Shown: in pieces, positions 1 through 8,905 of the stretch
How the letters are laid out: each line of letters opens with the position of its first letter
Numbering within the stretch: position 1 is the first letter of the stretch
Origin: Roseitalea sp. MMSF_3546
GTDB lineage: Bacteria > Pseudomonadota > Alphaproteobacteria > Rhizobiales > Rhizobiaceae
Direction: 5' to 3'
DNA: 51,639 nt
Assembly: GCF_030732865.1 (NCBI RefSeq)
Contig: NZ_JASHKB010000027.1
Coordinates: 1-51,639, forward strand
Made by a program: the position numbers and the translations under genes
Notes under the pieces: model-generated
Databases searched by the model: none
Told to the model about the DNA's origin: nothing
What the model saw: the letters and a program-made list of their open reading frames with translations, nothing else

Positions 1-135
1 CCGACGGTGCCGGTGGGCACCGAGCGGCTGAGGATCACGCCGACCCCGTTCCACAGCGATGCCGACATCGCCCATCTCTCGGGCGCGCTGTGCGACCTGT
101 GGAGCCAGTGCGCGCTCGCAAGGGCCGTGGCGTAG
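1..135 (+). CDS. hemA: 5-aminolevulinate synthase, C-terminal end (partial)
   Basis: Frame 1 is open from the window edge to a TAG at 133-135 and gives the last 44 residues of a protein. It contains VPVGTERLRITPTPFH followed by a short helix-forming tail. This is the typical C-terminus of the PLP-dependent 5-aminolevulinate synthase, which condenses glycine and succinyl-CoA in the first committed step of haem and bacteriochlorophyll synthesis in alphaproteobacteria. The catalytic lysine and most of the protein lie outside the window. A hemA gene beside a photosynthesis cluster fits the demand for tetrapyrrole. The call rests on the tail motif alone. Confidence 0.82.
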   Translation, partial: PTVPVGTERLRITPTPFHSDADIAHLSGALCDLWSQCALARAVA

Positions 136-332
136 GGGGCAGAGCGCGCGGATCGCCCATTGTCCTGGCCTGCGCCTGCCCTCGTCCCGCGTGCGGCAAG
201 GTCAGATGAAGTGTATGCGGAGGCTCTCGCTCACCGGAAAGTCTGACTTTCATTGCGTAAGGCATAGGCTACGTTTGGTGGGCCGGCACTGTGGGTCCCC
301 CAAACGAGCGGCAAGGAGCAGCGCACATCGGC

Positions 333-1070
333 ATGCAGATCGTCACGCTTTCGCTTTTCCGTTTTTCCTCGCCGACGGGCAGGCTCTGGGCCTTCGCGCA
401 GATGGGCCTGATGCATCCGGCGATAGGGCGCCTTGAAGGCCTGTGCTTTTACAAGCTGCTGGGCACGGGCGCCGGTGCGGGGTTTTCGCTCAAGCCCGAT
501 TTTTCGACCTATGCCCTGATCTGCGTGTGGCAGGACATGGCGGCCGCGCGCCGGGCGGTCGGGCAGGGAGAGGTCCATGCCGCCTATCGCCGGCATGCGT
601 CGCAGATGGCGACGCTTTATCTGACGCCCACGCGCAGCCGCGGACAGTGGGCCGGCCAGGCGCCATTCACCGTCGATCCGGAGACGGTGCCGCGGCGACC
701 GATCGTGGCGCTCACCCGCGCCACCTTGCGACTGAAGAAGCTCGTCCCGTTCTGGTCGCAGGCGCCGGGCATATCCGACGAGATCGAGACCGATCCGCAC
801 CAGCGCTTCATGATGGGGCTGGGCGAGGTGCCCTACAAGCACATGATGACGTTTTCGATCTGGGACGATGAGGCCGCCATGCGCGCCTTTTCGCTCGACA
901 GTGCCAGCCACGGCGTTGCGGTGCGTCGCGCCTGGCAGGAGGGCTGGTTCGTCGAATATCTGTTCGCCCGCTTCAATCTCATCGCCATCGACGGCGCCTG
1001 GCCGGGCCTTGAGCCCTTCGCGCAAAGGGCGCAGGAGACCGCGCCGGCGGGCGCGCGCGAGGCCGCATAG
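333..1070 (+). CDS. crtA: Spheroidene monooxygenase CrtA
   Basis: The 245-residue product matches the haem-dependent spheroidene monooxygenase family, which adds keto groups at C-2 of spheroidene or spirilloxanthin using O2. Family features seen are the start MQIVTLSLFRF, a GTGAGAGFSLKPDFSTYAL stretch and the YKHMMTFSIWDDEAAMRAF segment. I chose the ATG at 333, with AAGGAG at 313-318, over an in-frame GTG at 291 because family homology begins at MQIV. The gene lies 197 bp after hemA and 2 bp before idi, so crtA-idi is an operon. No exact TGT-N12-ACA box was found in the 136-332 gap. The gene implies ketocarotenoids when oxygen is present. Confidence 0.9.
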   Translation: MQIVTLSLFRFSSPTGRLWAFAQMGLMHPAIGRLEGLCFYKLLGTGAGAGFSLKPDFSTYALICVWQDMAAARRAVGQGEVHAAYRRHASQMATLYLTPTRSRGQWAGQAPFTVDPETVPRRPIVALTRATLRLKKLVPFWSQAPGISDEIETDPHQRFMMGLGEVPYKHMMTFSIWDDEAAMRAFSLDSASHGVAVRRAWQEGWFVEYLFARFNLIAIDGAWPGLEPFAQRAQETAPAGAREAA

Positions 1071-1072
1071 CC

Positions 1073-1606
1073 ATGGACAAGATCAGCGACAACGATATCG
1101 TCATCCCGGCCATTGCGGTCGATGGCTCATACTACCCGGTCGGCAAGCTGCAGGCGCATCGCGAGGGGATATTGCACCTGGCGGTGTCGGTGTTCGTGTT
1201 CTCGGGCGAGCACCTGCTGATCCAGCGGCGCGCATTGGGCAAGTATCACTGCGGCGGACAATGGGCCAATACCTGTTGCACGCATCCGCATTGGGACGAG
1301 CCGATGGCTACCGCCGCGGCGCGCCGCCTGCGCGAGGAGCTCGGCTTCGGCGTCGCGCTGGCCGAGCGCCACGAGGTCGAATACACGGCCGATGTCGGCC
1401 ACGGCCTGCGCGAGAACGAGCGTGTGACCATGTATGTCGGTCAGGCCGACCGGTCCCGGCTGGAGATCAGGCCGGATCCCGAAGAGGTGGCCGAGGTGCG
1501 CTGGGCGACGGCGGAGGAACTGCGCGGCGAGATCGCCGAACGCCCCGAAGACTTCACGCCCTGGTTCCGCATCTACTGCGACCGGTTTCCCGATCTGAAG
1601 ATCTGA
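1073..1606 (+). CDS. idi: Isopentenyl-diphosphate delta-isomerase, type I
   Basis: This 177-residue Nudix-fold protein interconverts IPP and DMAPP and so feeds the prenyl chain for carotenoids and the bacteriochlorophyll tail. The NTCCTHP motif at residues 66-72 carries the family's catalytic cysteine (C69). A Nudix-like helix AARRLREELGF spans about residues 82-92. The RENE glutamates at E114 and E116 match the metal and catalytic glutamates of the E. coli enzyme. The length is close to that of the E. coli enzyme. The ATG is 2 bp after the crtA stop. The gene converges on pufM across a 238-bp gap that holds a terminator on the opposite strand. Confidence 0.93.
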   Translation: MDKISDNDIVIPAIAVDGSYYPVGKLQAHREGILHLAVSVFVFSGEHLLIQRRALGKYHCGGQWANTCCTHPHWDEPMATAAARRLREELGFGVALAERHEVEYTADVGHGLRENERVTMYVGQADRSRLEIRPDPEEVAEVRWATAEELRGEIAERPEDFTPWFRIYCDRFPDLKI

Positions 1607-1691
1607 GTGTCCCGGCCAATCGTTGTCGCCTTTCGGCCGGCGATCGGCGTGCCCGGCGCGCGCGCCGCGACGGACCCCATTGCACGGATGC

Positions 1692-1720
1692 AAAAAACCT
1701 CCGCTTCGGAGAAGCGGAGG
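1692..1720 (-). terminator. Intrinsic terminator of the puf superoperon
   Basis: A perfect 10-bp stem (CCTCCGCTTC / GAAGCGGAGG, loop of 3) is followed on the minus strand by six T residues (A-run at 1692-1697 on the plus strand). It lies about 125 bases past the pufM stop and is oriented to end the minus-strand transcript. On the plus strand no T-run follows, so it should not strongly terminate idi. Confidence 0.88.
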
Positions 1721-1779
1721 TCGGGCCGGCCTTCGACGGAGGGGCGAGACCGGCATGTTCGCCGCGTGTGCGGGGCGGA

Positions 1780-1809
1780 CGATCCGTGCACCATGGCATG
1801 CACGGATCG
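1780..1809 (-). other. Perfect 11-bp hairpin in the pufM 3' untranslated region
   Basis: CGATCCGTGCA at 1780-1790 pairs perfectly with TGCACGGATCG at 1799-1809 around an 8-base loop. It lies between the pufM stop and the terminator and has no T-run. Its likely role is to block 3'-to-5' decay of the reaction-centre mRNA, as is known for hairpins at the end of puf transcripts in Rhodobacter. That role is inferred. Confidence 0.6.
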
Positions 1810-1844
1810 TGGAGCCCGCAGGCGAGCGGAGCGGCGGGCGCCCG

Positions 1845-2834
1845 CTAGCTGCCGTCCTGGCCCCAGGTGGAGACCGTCGAGTCGGGCGTGACCGGCCACC
1901 AGTTCGGATCCTCCGGCACGATGCCGTGCTTGATCCCCCACGACGTCCAGTCGTCGACCACGGTTCCGGTGATCAGGATGCCGATCCCACCGGTCAGCAC
2001 CGTCAGCATGGCGAACCACCAGGCCCAGCGGTGGATTGATTCCATGGTGGCGTTGAAGCCCATGGTCCACCTCCAGAACAGGGCGGCACGCTCGGAGGCG
2101 GTGCCGCGGTCGGTGATCTGCTCGATCTCGCGCTCGCCGCCATAGCGGCTGACCGCAAGGATCGTCGCGCCATGCATGGCAAACAGCAGCGCCGAGCCGT
2201 AAAGGAAGACGATCGACAGCATGTGGAACGGGTTCCAGAACAGGCTGCCGCCCCAGATCAGCGAGAAGTTGTTGGTCCAGTCCAGATGGGTCAGGATGCC
2301 GAAGGGCACGCCCTCGCTCCACGAGCCCATCAGCAGCGGGCGGATGAAACCCAGCACCAGATACAGCCAGATCGCGGCGGCAAAGGCGGCCGGAACATGC
2401 AGGCCCAGGCCGAGTTCGACCGCGCGGCGATACATGCGGAACCACCACAGGATGATCGACGCGGTGATGAAGAAACCGGCCAAGAGCCACCAGCCGCCTT
2501 CCTCGAGGGGCGGAAGCACCTTGGTGCCATGCTCGGGCAGGGGCGGATCGAGCGACAGCCAGGGCATTTCGAGCACGAAACGCACCGGGTTCCAGTCGAC
2601 CTGGGCCCAGTAGTTCAGCCCGATGATGACGAAACCGATCGTGAAGGTGATCAGCGAGGCCACTCCCAGAAAGCCCAGATAGATCGGGCCGAGCTGGGCG
2701 TTGCCTATCTTGCCGAGCCACCAGGAAAAGGTCGCCGTCTTGGTGCGGTCGATCTGGCTTTCGATCGGCACGCCCATTTCCGGCGCCGTGCGAACCTGGA
2801 TGGCGGTGAAGATGTTCTGATATTCGCGAAACAT
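1845..2834 (-). CDS. pufM: Photosynthetic reaction centre M subunit
   Basis: The 329-residue integral membrane protein is one half of the type-II reaction centre core and binds bacteriochlorophylls, bacteriopheophytin and quinone QA with PufL. It has the family's five-span pattern and its four ligand histidines in the expected segments: THLDW and FHMLS for special-pair and accessory bacteriochlorophyll, and AMHG and ESIHRW for the non-haem iron. The ATG at 2834 is 12 bp after the pufL stop and follows GAGGAGG. No pufX or tetrahaem pufC follows; a 3' hairpin and a terminator do. Length is normal for Hyphomicrobiales PufM. Confidence 0.97.
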   Translation of the reverse strand: MFREYQNIFTAIQVRTAPEMGVPIESQIDRTKTATFSWWLGKIGNAQLGPIYLGFLGVASLITFTIGFVIIGLNYWAQVDWNPVRFVLEMPWLSLDPPLPEHGTKVLPPLEEGGWWLLAGFFITASIILWWFRMYRRAVELGLGLHVPAAFAAAIWLYLVLGFIRPLLMGSWSEGVPFGILTHLDWTNNFSLIWGGSLFWNPFHMLSIVFLYGSALLFAMHGATILAVSRYGGEREIEQITDRGTASERAALFWRWTMGFNATMESIHRWAWWFAMLTVLTGGIGILITGTVVDDWTSWGIKHGIVPEDPNWWPVTPDSTVSTWGQDGS

Positions 2835-2846
2835 GATCGTGCCTCC

Positions 2847-3704
2847 TCAGCCGGCCCAGCGCAGTGACAGGTTGCGCAGCGGCTCCCACCACTCGATCCA
2901 CGAGCCGCCATAGATCGGCCCGGCCGAGATGAAGATGCACACCGCACTGAAGAAACCGGACGCCAGCGCCAGGAAAAGCCCGAGCCTGTGGATGCCCAGC
3001 GTCCCGATCGAATAGCCGATCGTGTCGCGGAAATAGGTGTCCTCGTATTCGGGCGTCTTGACCTCGACGCGCTCGCCGGCCCGGCGCATGCCCGGCTTGC
3101 GCGGGTTGACCGCCGACAGCACCAGACCGCCATGCAGCGCCAGCGCGAAGGTGGTGGTGAAGAAGAACGTGATGGCGACCATATGCGCCGGGTTGTAGTG
3201 GAAATTGCCGTACTGATAGCCGGTGTCCCACACCCATTGCAGATGGCTCATGATGCCATAGGGGAAACCATGTCCCCACGCGCCCAGCAGCAGCGGTCGG
3301 AAGACGACCAGCGTGACATAGGCGAACACGGCCACGCCGAAGGCGAACGGCACGTGATAGCCGATGCCGAGCTTGCGGCAGATTTCCACCTCGCGCAGCA
3401 GCCAGGAGCCGAACGCCCCGATCGCGCAGATTGTTATGATCTGCCACAGCCCGCCTTCCTCCAGCGGGGCCAGGCCAAGACCATACTCGATGGGCGGCGG
3501 ATTGATCGATATCAGCCAGATGTTCCAGGTCGGGCCAAGCGCTGCACCATAGATGATGAGCACCGTGCCCAGAGCGGCAAAGAACGCCGTGGTGACGCCG
3601 AAGAAGCCGACATAGAACGGCCCGACCCAGAAGTCGAACAGATCCCCGCCGATCAGCGTGCCGCCACGAACGCGATATTTGCGCTCAAAGCTTAGCATTG
3701 CCAT
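2847..3704 (-). CDS. pufL: Photosynthetic reaction centre L subunit
   Basis: The 285-residue membrane protein pairs with PufM and carries the active electron-transfer branch and the QB site. Ligand histidines are visible at H154 (SHLQW), H174 (AHMVA), H191 (LALHG) and H239 (GIHRLG). These correspond to the four classical L-subunit histidines, the last shifted by a small loop insertion. I chose the ATG at 3704 because it gives the canonical start [15 protein letters not shown] and follows GGAGG by about 7 bases. The frame is open further upstream but without homology. It lies in the pufBALM part of the superoperon and is preceded by two hairpins. Confidence 0.97.
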   Translation of the reverse strand: MAMLSFERKYRVRGGTLIGGDLFDFWVGPFYVGFFGVTTAFFAALGTVLIIYGAALGPTWNIWLISINPPPIEYGLGLAPLEEGGLWQIITICAIGAFGSWLLREVEICRKLGIGYHVPFAFGVAVFAYVTLVVFRPLLLGAWGHGFPYGIMSHLQWVWDTGYQYGNFHYNPAHMVAITFFFTTTFALALHGGLVLSAVNPRKPGMRRAGERVEVKTPEYEDTYFRDTIGYSIGTLGIHRLGLFLALASGFFSAVCIFISAGPIYGGSWIEWWEPLRNLSLRWAG

Positions 3705-3720
3705 GGGTAACCCTCCGATG

Positions 3721-3812
3721 GCGGGCCGATGATGGCCGGCCCGCATATTCGAATGCATCGATCGGCGGCGGGCAGGCGCTTCAAGCCGGAGCTCGCAGCG
3801 CGGTTGCCCGCC
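3721..3812 (-). other. pufA-pufL intercistronic hairpins
   Basis: Two inverted repeats lie in the gap between pufA and pufL. GCGGGCC at 3721-3727 pairs with GGCCCGC at 3738-3744. GGCGGGCA at 3767-3774 pairs with TGCCCGCC at 3805-3812. In Rhodobacter capsulatus, hairpins at this exact place make the pufBA segment more stable than pufLM and so set the antenna to reaction-centre ratio. The pairing is seen here; the function is inferred by position. Confidence 0.65.
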
Positions 3813-3830
3813 ACCATTGGTGAGCCGTCG

Positions 3831-4031
3831 TCAGCCAAAAAGGCGCGGCGTATCCACCGTGCCTTCCATGGACTGCTCCACGGCAGCGCCGCCGACGGGA
3901 TTGCCTTCGAGCCAGTTGTAGCGCTCTGTGCTCAGCAGTACGAAGTGAATCAGAACTGCCAGCGAGAAGAGGAAGACGCCTTGTACGACCAGCGTTTTGC
4001 GCGGGTCGAAGACCATCCAGATTCTCCACAT
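3831..4031 (-). CDS. pufA: Light-harvesting 1 alpha polypeptide
   Basis: This 66-residue single-span membrane peptide starts [14 protein letters not shown]. It has the bacteriochlorophyll-ligand histidine H29 in the [11 protein letters not shown] segment and the NWLEG exit typical of LH1 alpha chains. It forms the core antenna ring with PufB around the reaction centre. About 25 residues follow the membrane span. The ATG has AAAGGAG upstream and lies 12 bp after pufB. Confidence 0.96.
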   Translation of the reverse strand: MWRIWMVFDPRKTLVVQGVFLFSLAVLIHFVLLSTERYNWLEGNPVGGAAVEQSMEGTVDTPRLFG

Positions 4032-4043
4032 GTCGCTTCTCCT

Positions 4044-4265
4044 TTACGAAAGCATTGGCAGGAGTGCCGACACCGTCTGGTTGACGCTCTCAAGGGATGC
4101 GTAACCTTCCGGCCCCGGAATCCACGGACGCCAGAACCACACAAGGAGGTGGGCAACCACCGCGATCGCGGTGAAGATGCCGAATCCCTGCATGTAGTAT
4201 CTGTGGAACTCCTGGGCTTCGCCTTCCGACATGCCGGAAAGCGAAACGCTTTGTGGACTAGACAT
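4044..4265 (-). CDS. pufB: Light-harvesting 1 beta polypeptide with C-terminal extension
   Basis: This 73-residue LH1 beta chain contains SEGEAQEFH with conserved H21, and the bacteriochlorophyll-ligand histidine H39 in [13 protein letters not shown]. The family usually ends within a few residues of the WRPW motif. Here 25 more residues follow (starting [11 protein letters not shown]). A strong AGGAGG precedes the ATG at 4265. It is co-transcribed with pufQ upstream and pufA downstream. Confidence 0.95.
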   Translation of the reverse strand: MSSPQSVSLSGMSEGEAQEFHRYYMQGFGIFTAIAVVAHLLVWFWRPWIPGPEGYASLESVNQTVSALLPMLS

Positions 4266-4347
4266 TGATGGACCTCCTAGTCACGAGTGCCGCGGAACCC
4301 CGCGGCCGGGTGCTTCCGGACACGGCCAGGCCGCGCCCTTCCGCTTC

Positions 4348-4367
4348 CACCGGCTGTCAGGCCGGTG
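4348..4367 (-). other. Hairpin between pufQ and pufB
   Basis: CACCGGC and GCCGGTG form a 7-bp perfect stem around a 6-base loop in the 114-bp pufQ-pufB gap. It may mark a processing or stability boundary upstream of the antenna genes. No T-run follows, so it is not a good terminator. Confidence 0.4.
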
Positions 4368-4379
4368 AAGGGTGCACGG

Positions 4380-4610
4380 TCATGCGATCAGCGCATAACC
4401 GGCGGCGGCGCGGGCCGAAGACAGCGCCTCCGCAAAGATCGTCTCGCCCGCCGGGCGGTGCGGTGCGCTCTCGCCGAGGCGTCCGAGCGTCGCCACGACC
4501 AGGCAGGGCAGGAAGGACACGGCGACCAGCGCACGATATTCCAGGCGGTCGCGACGCCGGTCGGCGCGATGGTGCCGCGGTGCCTTGATCGAGGGCATGT
4601 GTGTCGTCAT
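4380..4610 (-). CDS. pufQ: PufQ-type small membrane protein
   Basis: The 76-residue product lies exactly where pufQ lies in related clusters, between bchZ and pufB. It has a basic N-terminus and a DRLEYRALVAVSFLPCLVV membrane span, matching the PufQ pattern of a basic start, an EY pair and one helix. PufQ is thought to help deliver bacteriochlorophyll or its precursors to assembling complexes. The ATG at 4610 has AAGGAG about 8 bases upstream; a second ATG 4 codons later is possible. Sequence conservation in this family is low, so the call leans on position and topology. Confidence 0.75.
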   Translation of the reverse strand: MTTHMPSIKAPRHHRADRRRDRLEYRALVAVSFLPCLVVATLGRLGESAPHRPAGETIFAEALSSARAAAGYALIA

Positions 4611-4655
4611 CTTCGGTCTCCTTTCGTCCGCAGGGGGCGGACAGTTGGCTGGCCG

Positions 4656-6116
4656 CTACGCGGCCTTGCCCGCCACGATCTGCAGTCGCGCGCGTTCGAC
4701 ATGGCTTTGCTCCACGCGCGGCTGGTTCTCGTTTTGGGCAATGGTTTCGGCGGCATCGCGCAGGCTCTTTGCTGCGGAGATGCGCACCAGAACCGGTTGT
4801 GCCTCGACGATCCGGTCGAGGTCGGTCTGTGCCTGCACGCTCCAGGGCATGGAGCGCTCGGCGCGCGCCGGCGTCGCCTCGACCGAGTCGAGATCGGTGG
4901 CGAGCGGCAGGATGTTGAACAGCGCGTCGAACAGCCCGTTGCAGACCTCCTGGATCATCCAGGACGCGCCCGAATAGCCCATCACCGGCGTGCCGGTGTG
5001 CCGGCGGATGATCGCGCCGGGGAAGGAAAGCGGGATGTAGATCGCCTTGCCGCCGGTCTCGGCCAGATACATGCGCTCGTTGTAGGAGCCGAACAGGATC
5101 AGCGGCGGGGTGTCCTTGATCGCCTGGCGGATCGCCTCGTTGTCCGGCTTGACGCCGGCGCGGCGCTGGAACGAGAAGGTGCAGGGCAGGCCCATTTCGT
5201 CGGCCAGGAAGTGCCTGACGCCGCGCTCATAGGTCTCGTTGGCCACGATCGCGAAAGAGGCGGTGGCAAAGAAGTCCTGCGTCACCGAGCGCCACAGATC
5301 CCACATCGGTTTGAGCGTGGTGTGCTTTTCGCGTTCGATGAACGGTTCGGGATCGAGCCCGAGCATCTCGCCGAGCGTGCGCAGGAAGGCGGTGGTCGAA
5401 TGGATGCCGATGGGCGCCTGCAGATAGGGCCGGTCGAGCGCCTCGCACAGGCCCCGGCCGAACTCGCGATACATGCACACATTGGCGTGGGCGTTGGCGA
5501 GCTTGGGCACGTCGGCCAGATGGCTGCCGAGCGGGAAGGTCATGTTGACCTCGGCGCCGATGCCCTCGATCAGCCGGCGGATTTCGGCCAGGTCCGAGGG
5601 CATGTTGAAGGTGCCGTAGATCGGGCCGATGATGTTGACCTTGGGCCTTTCGCCTTCCTTGACCGGCTTGGCGGCGCGCACCTTGCCCTTCTTGGGCCCG
5701 TACTCGGTCCACAGCCACTTGATGGCGCGGTCGGCCGACTCCCACTGGTCCTCGTCGATGGTGCGCGGCAGGAAGCGCTGGATGTTGGTGCCCTCGGGGG
5801 TCACGCCGCCGCCGATCATCTCGGCGATGGAACCGGTCACGACGACGGCCGGCAGGTCCGCATCGAGCACGGCGCGGGCGTTCTTCATGGCCTGTTCGGT
5901 GCCGGTCTTGCCGAGCTCTTCCTCGGCCAGGCCGGTGACGACGATCGGCAGCTCATGCGGGGGAAGGGCGTCGGTGTAGTGCAGGACCGAAGTGACCGGC
6001 AGGTTCTCGCAGCCCACCGGGCCGTCGATGATCACCTGCAGGCCCTTGATCGCCGTGAAGGCGTAGACCGACCCCCAATAGCCGCCGGCGCGATCGTGAT
6101 CGATGATCAGGGTCAT
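4656..6116 (-). CDS. bchZ: Chlorophyllide a reductase subunit Z
   Basis: This 486-residue protein is one of the two NifDK-like catalytic subunits of chlorophyllide a oxidoreductase, which reduces the B ring of the chlorin to give a bacteriochlorin. It begins [20 protein letters not shown], with the [20 protein letters not shown] segment typical of BchZ. I chose the ATG at 6116; the open frame runs 74 codons further upstream but that part comes from a palindromic repeat and shows no homology. It follows bchY after a 196-bp gap holding the repeat, and precedes pufQ. The puf promoter is often inside bchZ in relatives; none was identified here. Confidence 0.96.
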   Translation of the reverse strand: MTLIIDHDRAGGYWGSVYAFTAIKGLQVIIDGPVGCENLPVTSVLHYTDALPPHELPIVVTGLAEEELGKTGTEQAMKNARAVLDADLPAVVVTGSIAEMIGGGVTPEGTNIQRFLPRTIDEDQWESADRAIKWLWTEYGPKKGKVRAAKPVKEGERPKVNIIGPIYGTFNMPSDLAEIRRLIEGIGAEVNMTFPLGSHLADVPKLANAHANVCMYREFGRGLCEALDRPYLQAPIGIHSTTAFLRTLGEMLGLDPEPFIEREKHTTLKPMWDLWRSVTQDFFATASFAIVANETYERGVRHFLADEMGLPCTFSFQRRAGVKPDNEAIRQAIKDTPPLILFGSYNERMYLAETGGKAIYIPLSFPGAIIRRHTGTPVMGYSGASWMIQEVCNGLFDALFNILPLATDLDSVEATPARAERSMPWSVQAQTDLDRIVEAQPVLVRISAAKSLRDAAETIAQNENQPRVEQSHVERARLQIVAGKAA

Positions 6117-6137
6117 GGGGTGGCTCCTGCGACGAAG

Positions 6138-6290
6138 GGGCCGCCTCCCCCCTGAGGGGAGGCAGCAGAGCCAAGCGGAGCGCAGGCGATGCGGTGGGGG
6201 TATCGATCGAGCGCGATGCCGGCTCTTACCCCCACCCGGCTCTGTCGCGCTTCGCGCGCCACTCGCCGACCTCCCCTCAAGGGGGAGGTT
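6138..6290. repeat. Palindromic mosaic repeat, family A (copy 1)
   Basis: The bchZ-bchY gap holds two inner palindromes: CCTCCCCCCTGAGGGGAGG at 6144-6162 and CCTCCCCTCAAGGGGGAGG at 6270-6288. They are joined by long imperfectly complementary arms that include CAGAGCC and GTGGGGGTA blocks. The right arm, read in reverse, matches the left arm of the copy at 42490-42640 over more than 60 bases. It behaves like an intergenic mosaic element of Hyphomicrobiales and should fold into a large cruciform in the bchYZ mRNA. Confidence 0.85.
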
Positions 6291-6312
6291 GGGAGCGATG
6301 TCTTGACCATCC

Positions 6313-7899
6313 TCATGTCCCCACCGCCTCGCCGGCATCGACGGCGTTCTTCGAGATGTTCATGCGGGCCGCGTACTTCTTGCGGAAGGCGGTGTTGACG
6401 GTCGGCTTGTCTTCCCAGACCCCGGCCGTGTCGCCCGTGCCGACGCCGTCGAAGAACTCGGTCATCTTGTCGAAGCGCGCCTTGTTGGCGATGGCCGCGT
6501 TTATCACGGTGGCGATCGAGCCGGCGCCGGCCGGTCCCATCAGCGGGCGCGCCGAGATCAGGTTGGTGAAATAGAGCGCCGGGGTCGAGGCCTGCTTGGC
6601 GTGCTGGACCACGGGCGTGGTGCCGATGGCCAGATCGGGCGCGAACTCCTCGAAGGCGGCGATGTCCTGTTCGAGCGAGGCGCGATAGCGCACCTCGACG
6701 CCATGGGCCTTGAGCCAGTCGGCGTCGTCTTTCGAGAAGGGGGTTCTGGGGCAGGCGGTGCCGACATATTTGAGGTCCGCGCCCGCCTCGACCAGCAGCC
6801 GGCCGACGAGCAGTTCCGAGCCCTCATAGCCGGACAGGGTGATGCGGCCCGTGATCGGGTTGGCCGCGAGCGCGCCGCGCGTGGCACCCACGAAGGCGTT
6901 GCGCGCCGCGTCGATCTTGCCCCTGGCGACATTGGCCTTGTCGCCGATCGCAGTCAGCCAGGCATCGACGCCGTCGGCGCCGACCGGCGCCGAGCCGACG
7001 ACGGGGCGGCCGGCGGCGGCGAATTCGCGGAAGCTTGCGGTGTAGAACGGATGGATGCCGGCGACCACGGCGCAGTCGAGCGCCGCATACAGCTCGCGCC
7101 ATTCGCGCACGGGCACGACCGGGCCGGCGGCCAGACCCATCGGTTCGAGCATCTGGCCGATCACCACCGGATCGGCGGGGAACATCTCGCCGACCAGCGT
7201 GACGGTCGGCCGTTCGGAAACGCCCTGGCGCGGCGCCATCACCGGGCCGGCGGCCGCCTCGCCTCGGGCATATTTGAGCATGGCGCCGGACAGCACGTCC
7301 TTGGCCTCGGCATGGGTCGGCACGCCGAAGCCGGGCACGTCGATGCCGACGATGCGCACGCCGTCGATCTCCTTGGGCAGCGCGCCCAGCGGAATGCCCG
7401 AAGCGGTCGGCACGCACAGATTGGTGACGACGACCGCGTCATAGTCCTCCGGCTTGGCCATCTCGTGAACGGCGTCGCGGATGTCCTCGTAGAGCTTGCC
7501 GGTGACGAGCGTTTCGGAGTTGAACGGCACGTAGCCGACCGAGCGGCGCGCGCCGTAGAAGTGACTGGTGAAGGTCAGCCCGTAGACGCAGCAGGCGGAC
7601 CCGCTGAGAATTGTGCCGACGCGGCGCATGCGAAGGCCCACGCGCAGCGACCCGAAGGCCGGGCACATGGATTGCGGCTGCTCGTGCGGGCCCTTGGGAT
7701 AGTCGCGCTCGAACCCTTCCATGAGTTCGGCATTGCCGGCGGCCTTGGCGGCCGCCTTCATCTGCTCGGGGCCGGCATGGCAGCCGGCACCGTCGATGGC
7801 CGATTGCGCGGCGGCCTGGCGCGCCAGTTCGGCGTCCTGGTCGGGCGCCTGATCGGGCGGCGCGTCGAGATGCGGATTCCTGATCAGCGTTTCCGTCAT
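6313..7899 (-). CDS. bchY: Chlorophyllide a reductase subunit Y
   Basis: The 528-residue NifD-like subunit forms the catalytic heterotetramer with BchZ and receives electrons from BchX. Family features include the [20 protein letters not shown] region, the [20 protein letters not shown] stretch with paired cysteines, and [12 protein letters not shown]. The cysteines are candidates for the [4Fe-4S] cluster shared with BchZ. The ATG at 7899 lies 1 bp from the bchX stop. The N-terminal 35 residues are rich in Ala, Asp and Gln and are probably disordered. Confidence 0.96.
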   Translation of the reverse strand: MTETLIRNPHLDAPPDQAPDQDAELARQAAAQSAIDGAGCHAGPEQMKAAAKAAGNAELMEGFERDYPKGPHEQPQSMCPAFGSLRVGLRMRRVGTILSGSACCVYGLTFTSHFYGARRSVGYVPFNSETLVTGKLYEDIRDAVHEMAKPEDYDAVVVTNLCVPTASGIPLGALPKEIDGVRIVGIDVPGFGVPTHAEAKDVLSGAMLKYARGEAAAGPVMAPRQGVSERPTVTLVGEMFPADPVVIGQMLEPMGLAAGPVVPVREWRELYAALDCAVVAGIHPFYTASFREFAAAGRPVVGSAPVGADGVDAWLTAIGDKANVARGKIDAARNAFVGATRGALAANPITGRITLSGYEGSELLVGRLLVEAGADLKYVGTACPRTPFSKDDADWLKAHGVEVRYRASLEQDIAAFEEFAPDLAIGTTPVVQHAKQASTPALYFTNLISARPLMGPAGAGSIATVINAAIANKARFDKMTEFFDGVGTGDTAGVWEDKPTVNTAFRKKYAARMNISKNAVDAGEAVGT

Positions 7900-7900
7900 C

Positions 7901-8905
7901 TCACACCTCGTCGTAGATCACTTCGAGGGAGGGCTTGTCGATCTTGCCGGCCGCGCACATGTCGGCCTGGGTCGCCGGGGTGAGAACGAAGTCGCCGCCG
8001 GTCTCCTCGGTGTCGAACAGGGCAAGCAGGCCGTCCTGGCTCAGCGGTGCGGGCTGATGGGGCGGGGCATCGCAAAGGTTTGTCGCCAGTTCACCGAACA
8101 GGTCGCCCCAGCGCCCTTCGGGATAGCCGATGATCTGATAGTTGGCGCTCTTCTTGCGGATGTCGTCGTTCTGCGGGATCGCGGCGAGAACGGGAATGCC
8201 GACCGCCTCCGCGAAGGCCTTGGCCTCGCCGGAACCGTCATCCTTGTTGACGACCATGCCGGCGACCCCGACATTGCCGCCCAGCTTGCGGAAATATTCG
8301 ACCGCCGAGCAGACATTGTTGGCCACGTAGAGCGATTGCAGGTCGTTCGAGCCGACGACGACCACCTTCTGGCACATGTCTCGGGCGATCGGCAGGCCGA
8401 AGCCGCCGCACACCACGTCGCCGAGGAAATCGAGCAGGACATAGTCGAAATCCCAGTCGTGGAAGCCCAGCTTCTCCAGCGTCTCGAAGCCGTGGATGAT
8501 GCCGCGCCCGCCGCAGCCGCGGCCGACTTCGGGGCCGCCGAGCTCCATGGCGAACACGCCGTCGCGCTTGAAGCAGACATCGCCGATGACGACCTCTTCG
8601 CCCGCTTCCTTCTTGGCCGAGGAGGTGGCGATGATGGTCGGGCAGGCCTTGCCGCCGAACAGAAGCGAGGTGGTGTCGGACTTGGGATCGCAGCCGATCA
8701 GCAGCACCTTCTTGCCCTGGCGGGCGAGCATGTAGGAAAGGTTGGCCAGCGTGAACGACTTGCCGATCCCGCCCTTGCCGTAGATCGCGATGATCTGCGT
8801 TTCCTTCTTCACCTCGCCGGTGGGGACGGCATCGGGTTCGTGGCTCGCCTCCTCGCGCAGGTTTTCGTACATTTCGGCGCTTGGCCGGCCGCTTGCGTCG
8901 GTCAT
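7901..8905 (-). CDS. bchX: Chlorophyllide a reductase iron protein BchX
   Basis: This 334-residue NifH-like ATPase is the electron donor to BchYZ. The P-loop GKGGIGKS spans residues 43-50. C131 (GRGCGGRGI) and C166 (DVVCGGFG) are the two cysteines that bridge the [4Fe-4S] cluster in the homodimer. I chose the ATG at 8905, which overlaps the bchC stop as ATGA. A TTG five codons upstream gives a longer frame but breaks the usual coupling. The 30-residue lead before the P-loop domain is normal for BchX compared with NifH. Confidence 0.96.
   Translation of the reverse strand: MTDASGRPSAEMYENLREEASHEPDAVPTGEVKKETQIIAIYGKGGIGKSFTLANLSYMLARQGKKVLLIGCDPKSDTTSLLFGGKACPTIIATSSAKKEAGEEVVIGDVCFKRDGVFAMELGGPEVGRGCGGRGIIHGFETLEKLGFHDWDFDYVLLDFLGDVVCGGFGLPIARDMCQKVVVVGSNDLQSLYVANNVCSAVEYFRKLGGNVGVAGMVVNKDDGSGEAKAFAEAVGIPVLAAIPQNDDIRKKSANYQIIGYPEGRWGDLFGELATNLCDAPPHQPAPLSQDGLLALFDTEETGGDFVLTPATQADMCAAGKIDKPSLEVIYDEV

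Noticed and set aside
136-332. PpsR box in front of crtA
   Set aside because: All TGT and ACA triplets in the gap were checked and none has the 12-base spacing.
1573-3447. 624-codon open frame on the minus strand
   Set aside because: It is an out-of-frame shadow of pufL and pufM, which have clear homology; high GC gives long spurious frames.
4626-4642. GTCCGC/GCGGAC hairpin between bchZ and pufQ as a terminator
   Set aside because: The stem is only 6 bp, there is no T-run, and it overlaps the region just before the pufQ ribosome site; termination here would silence puf.
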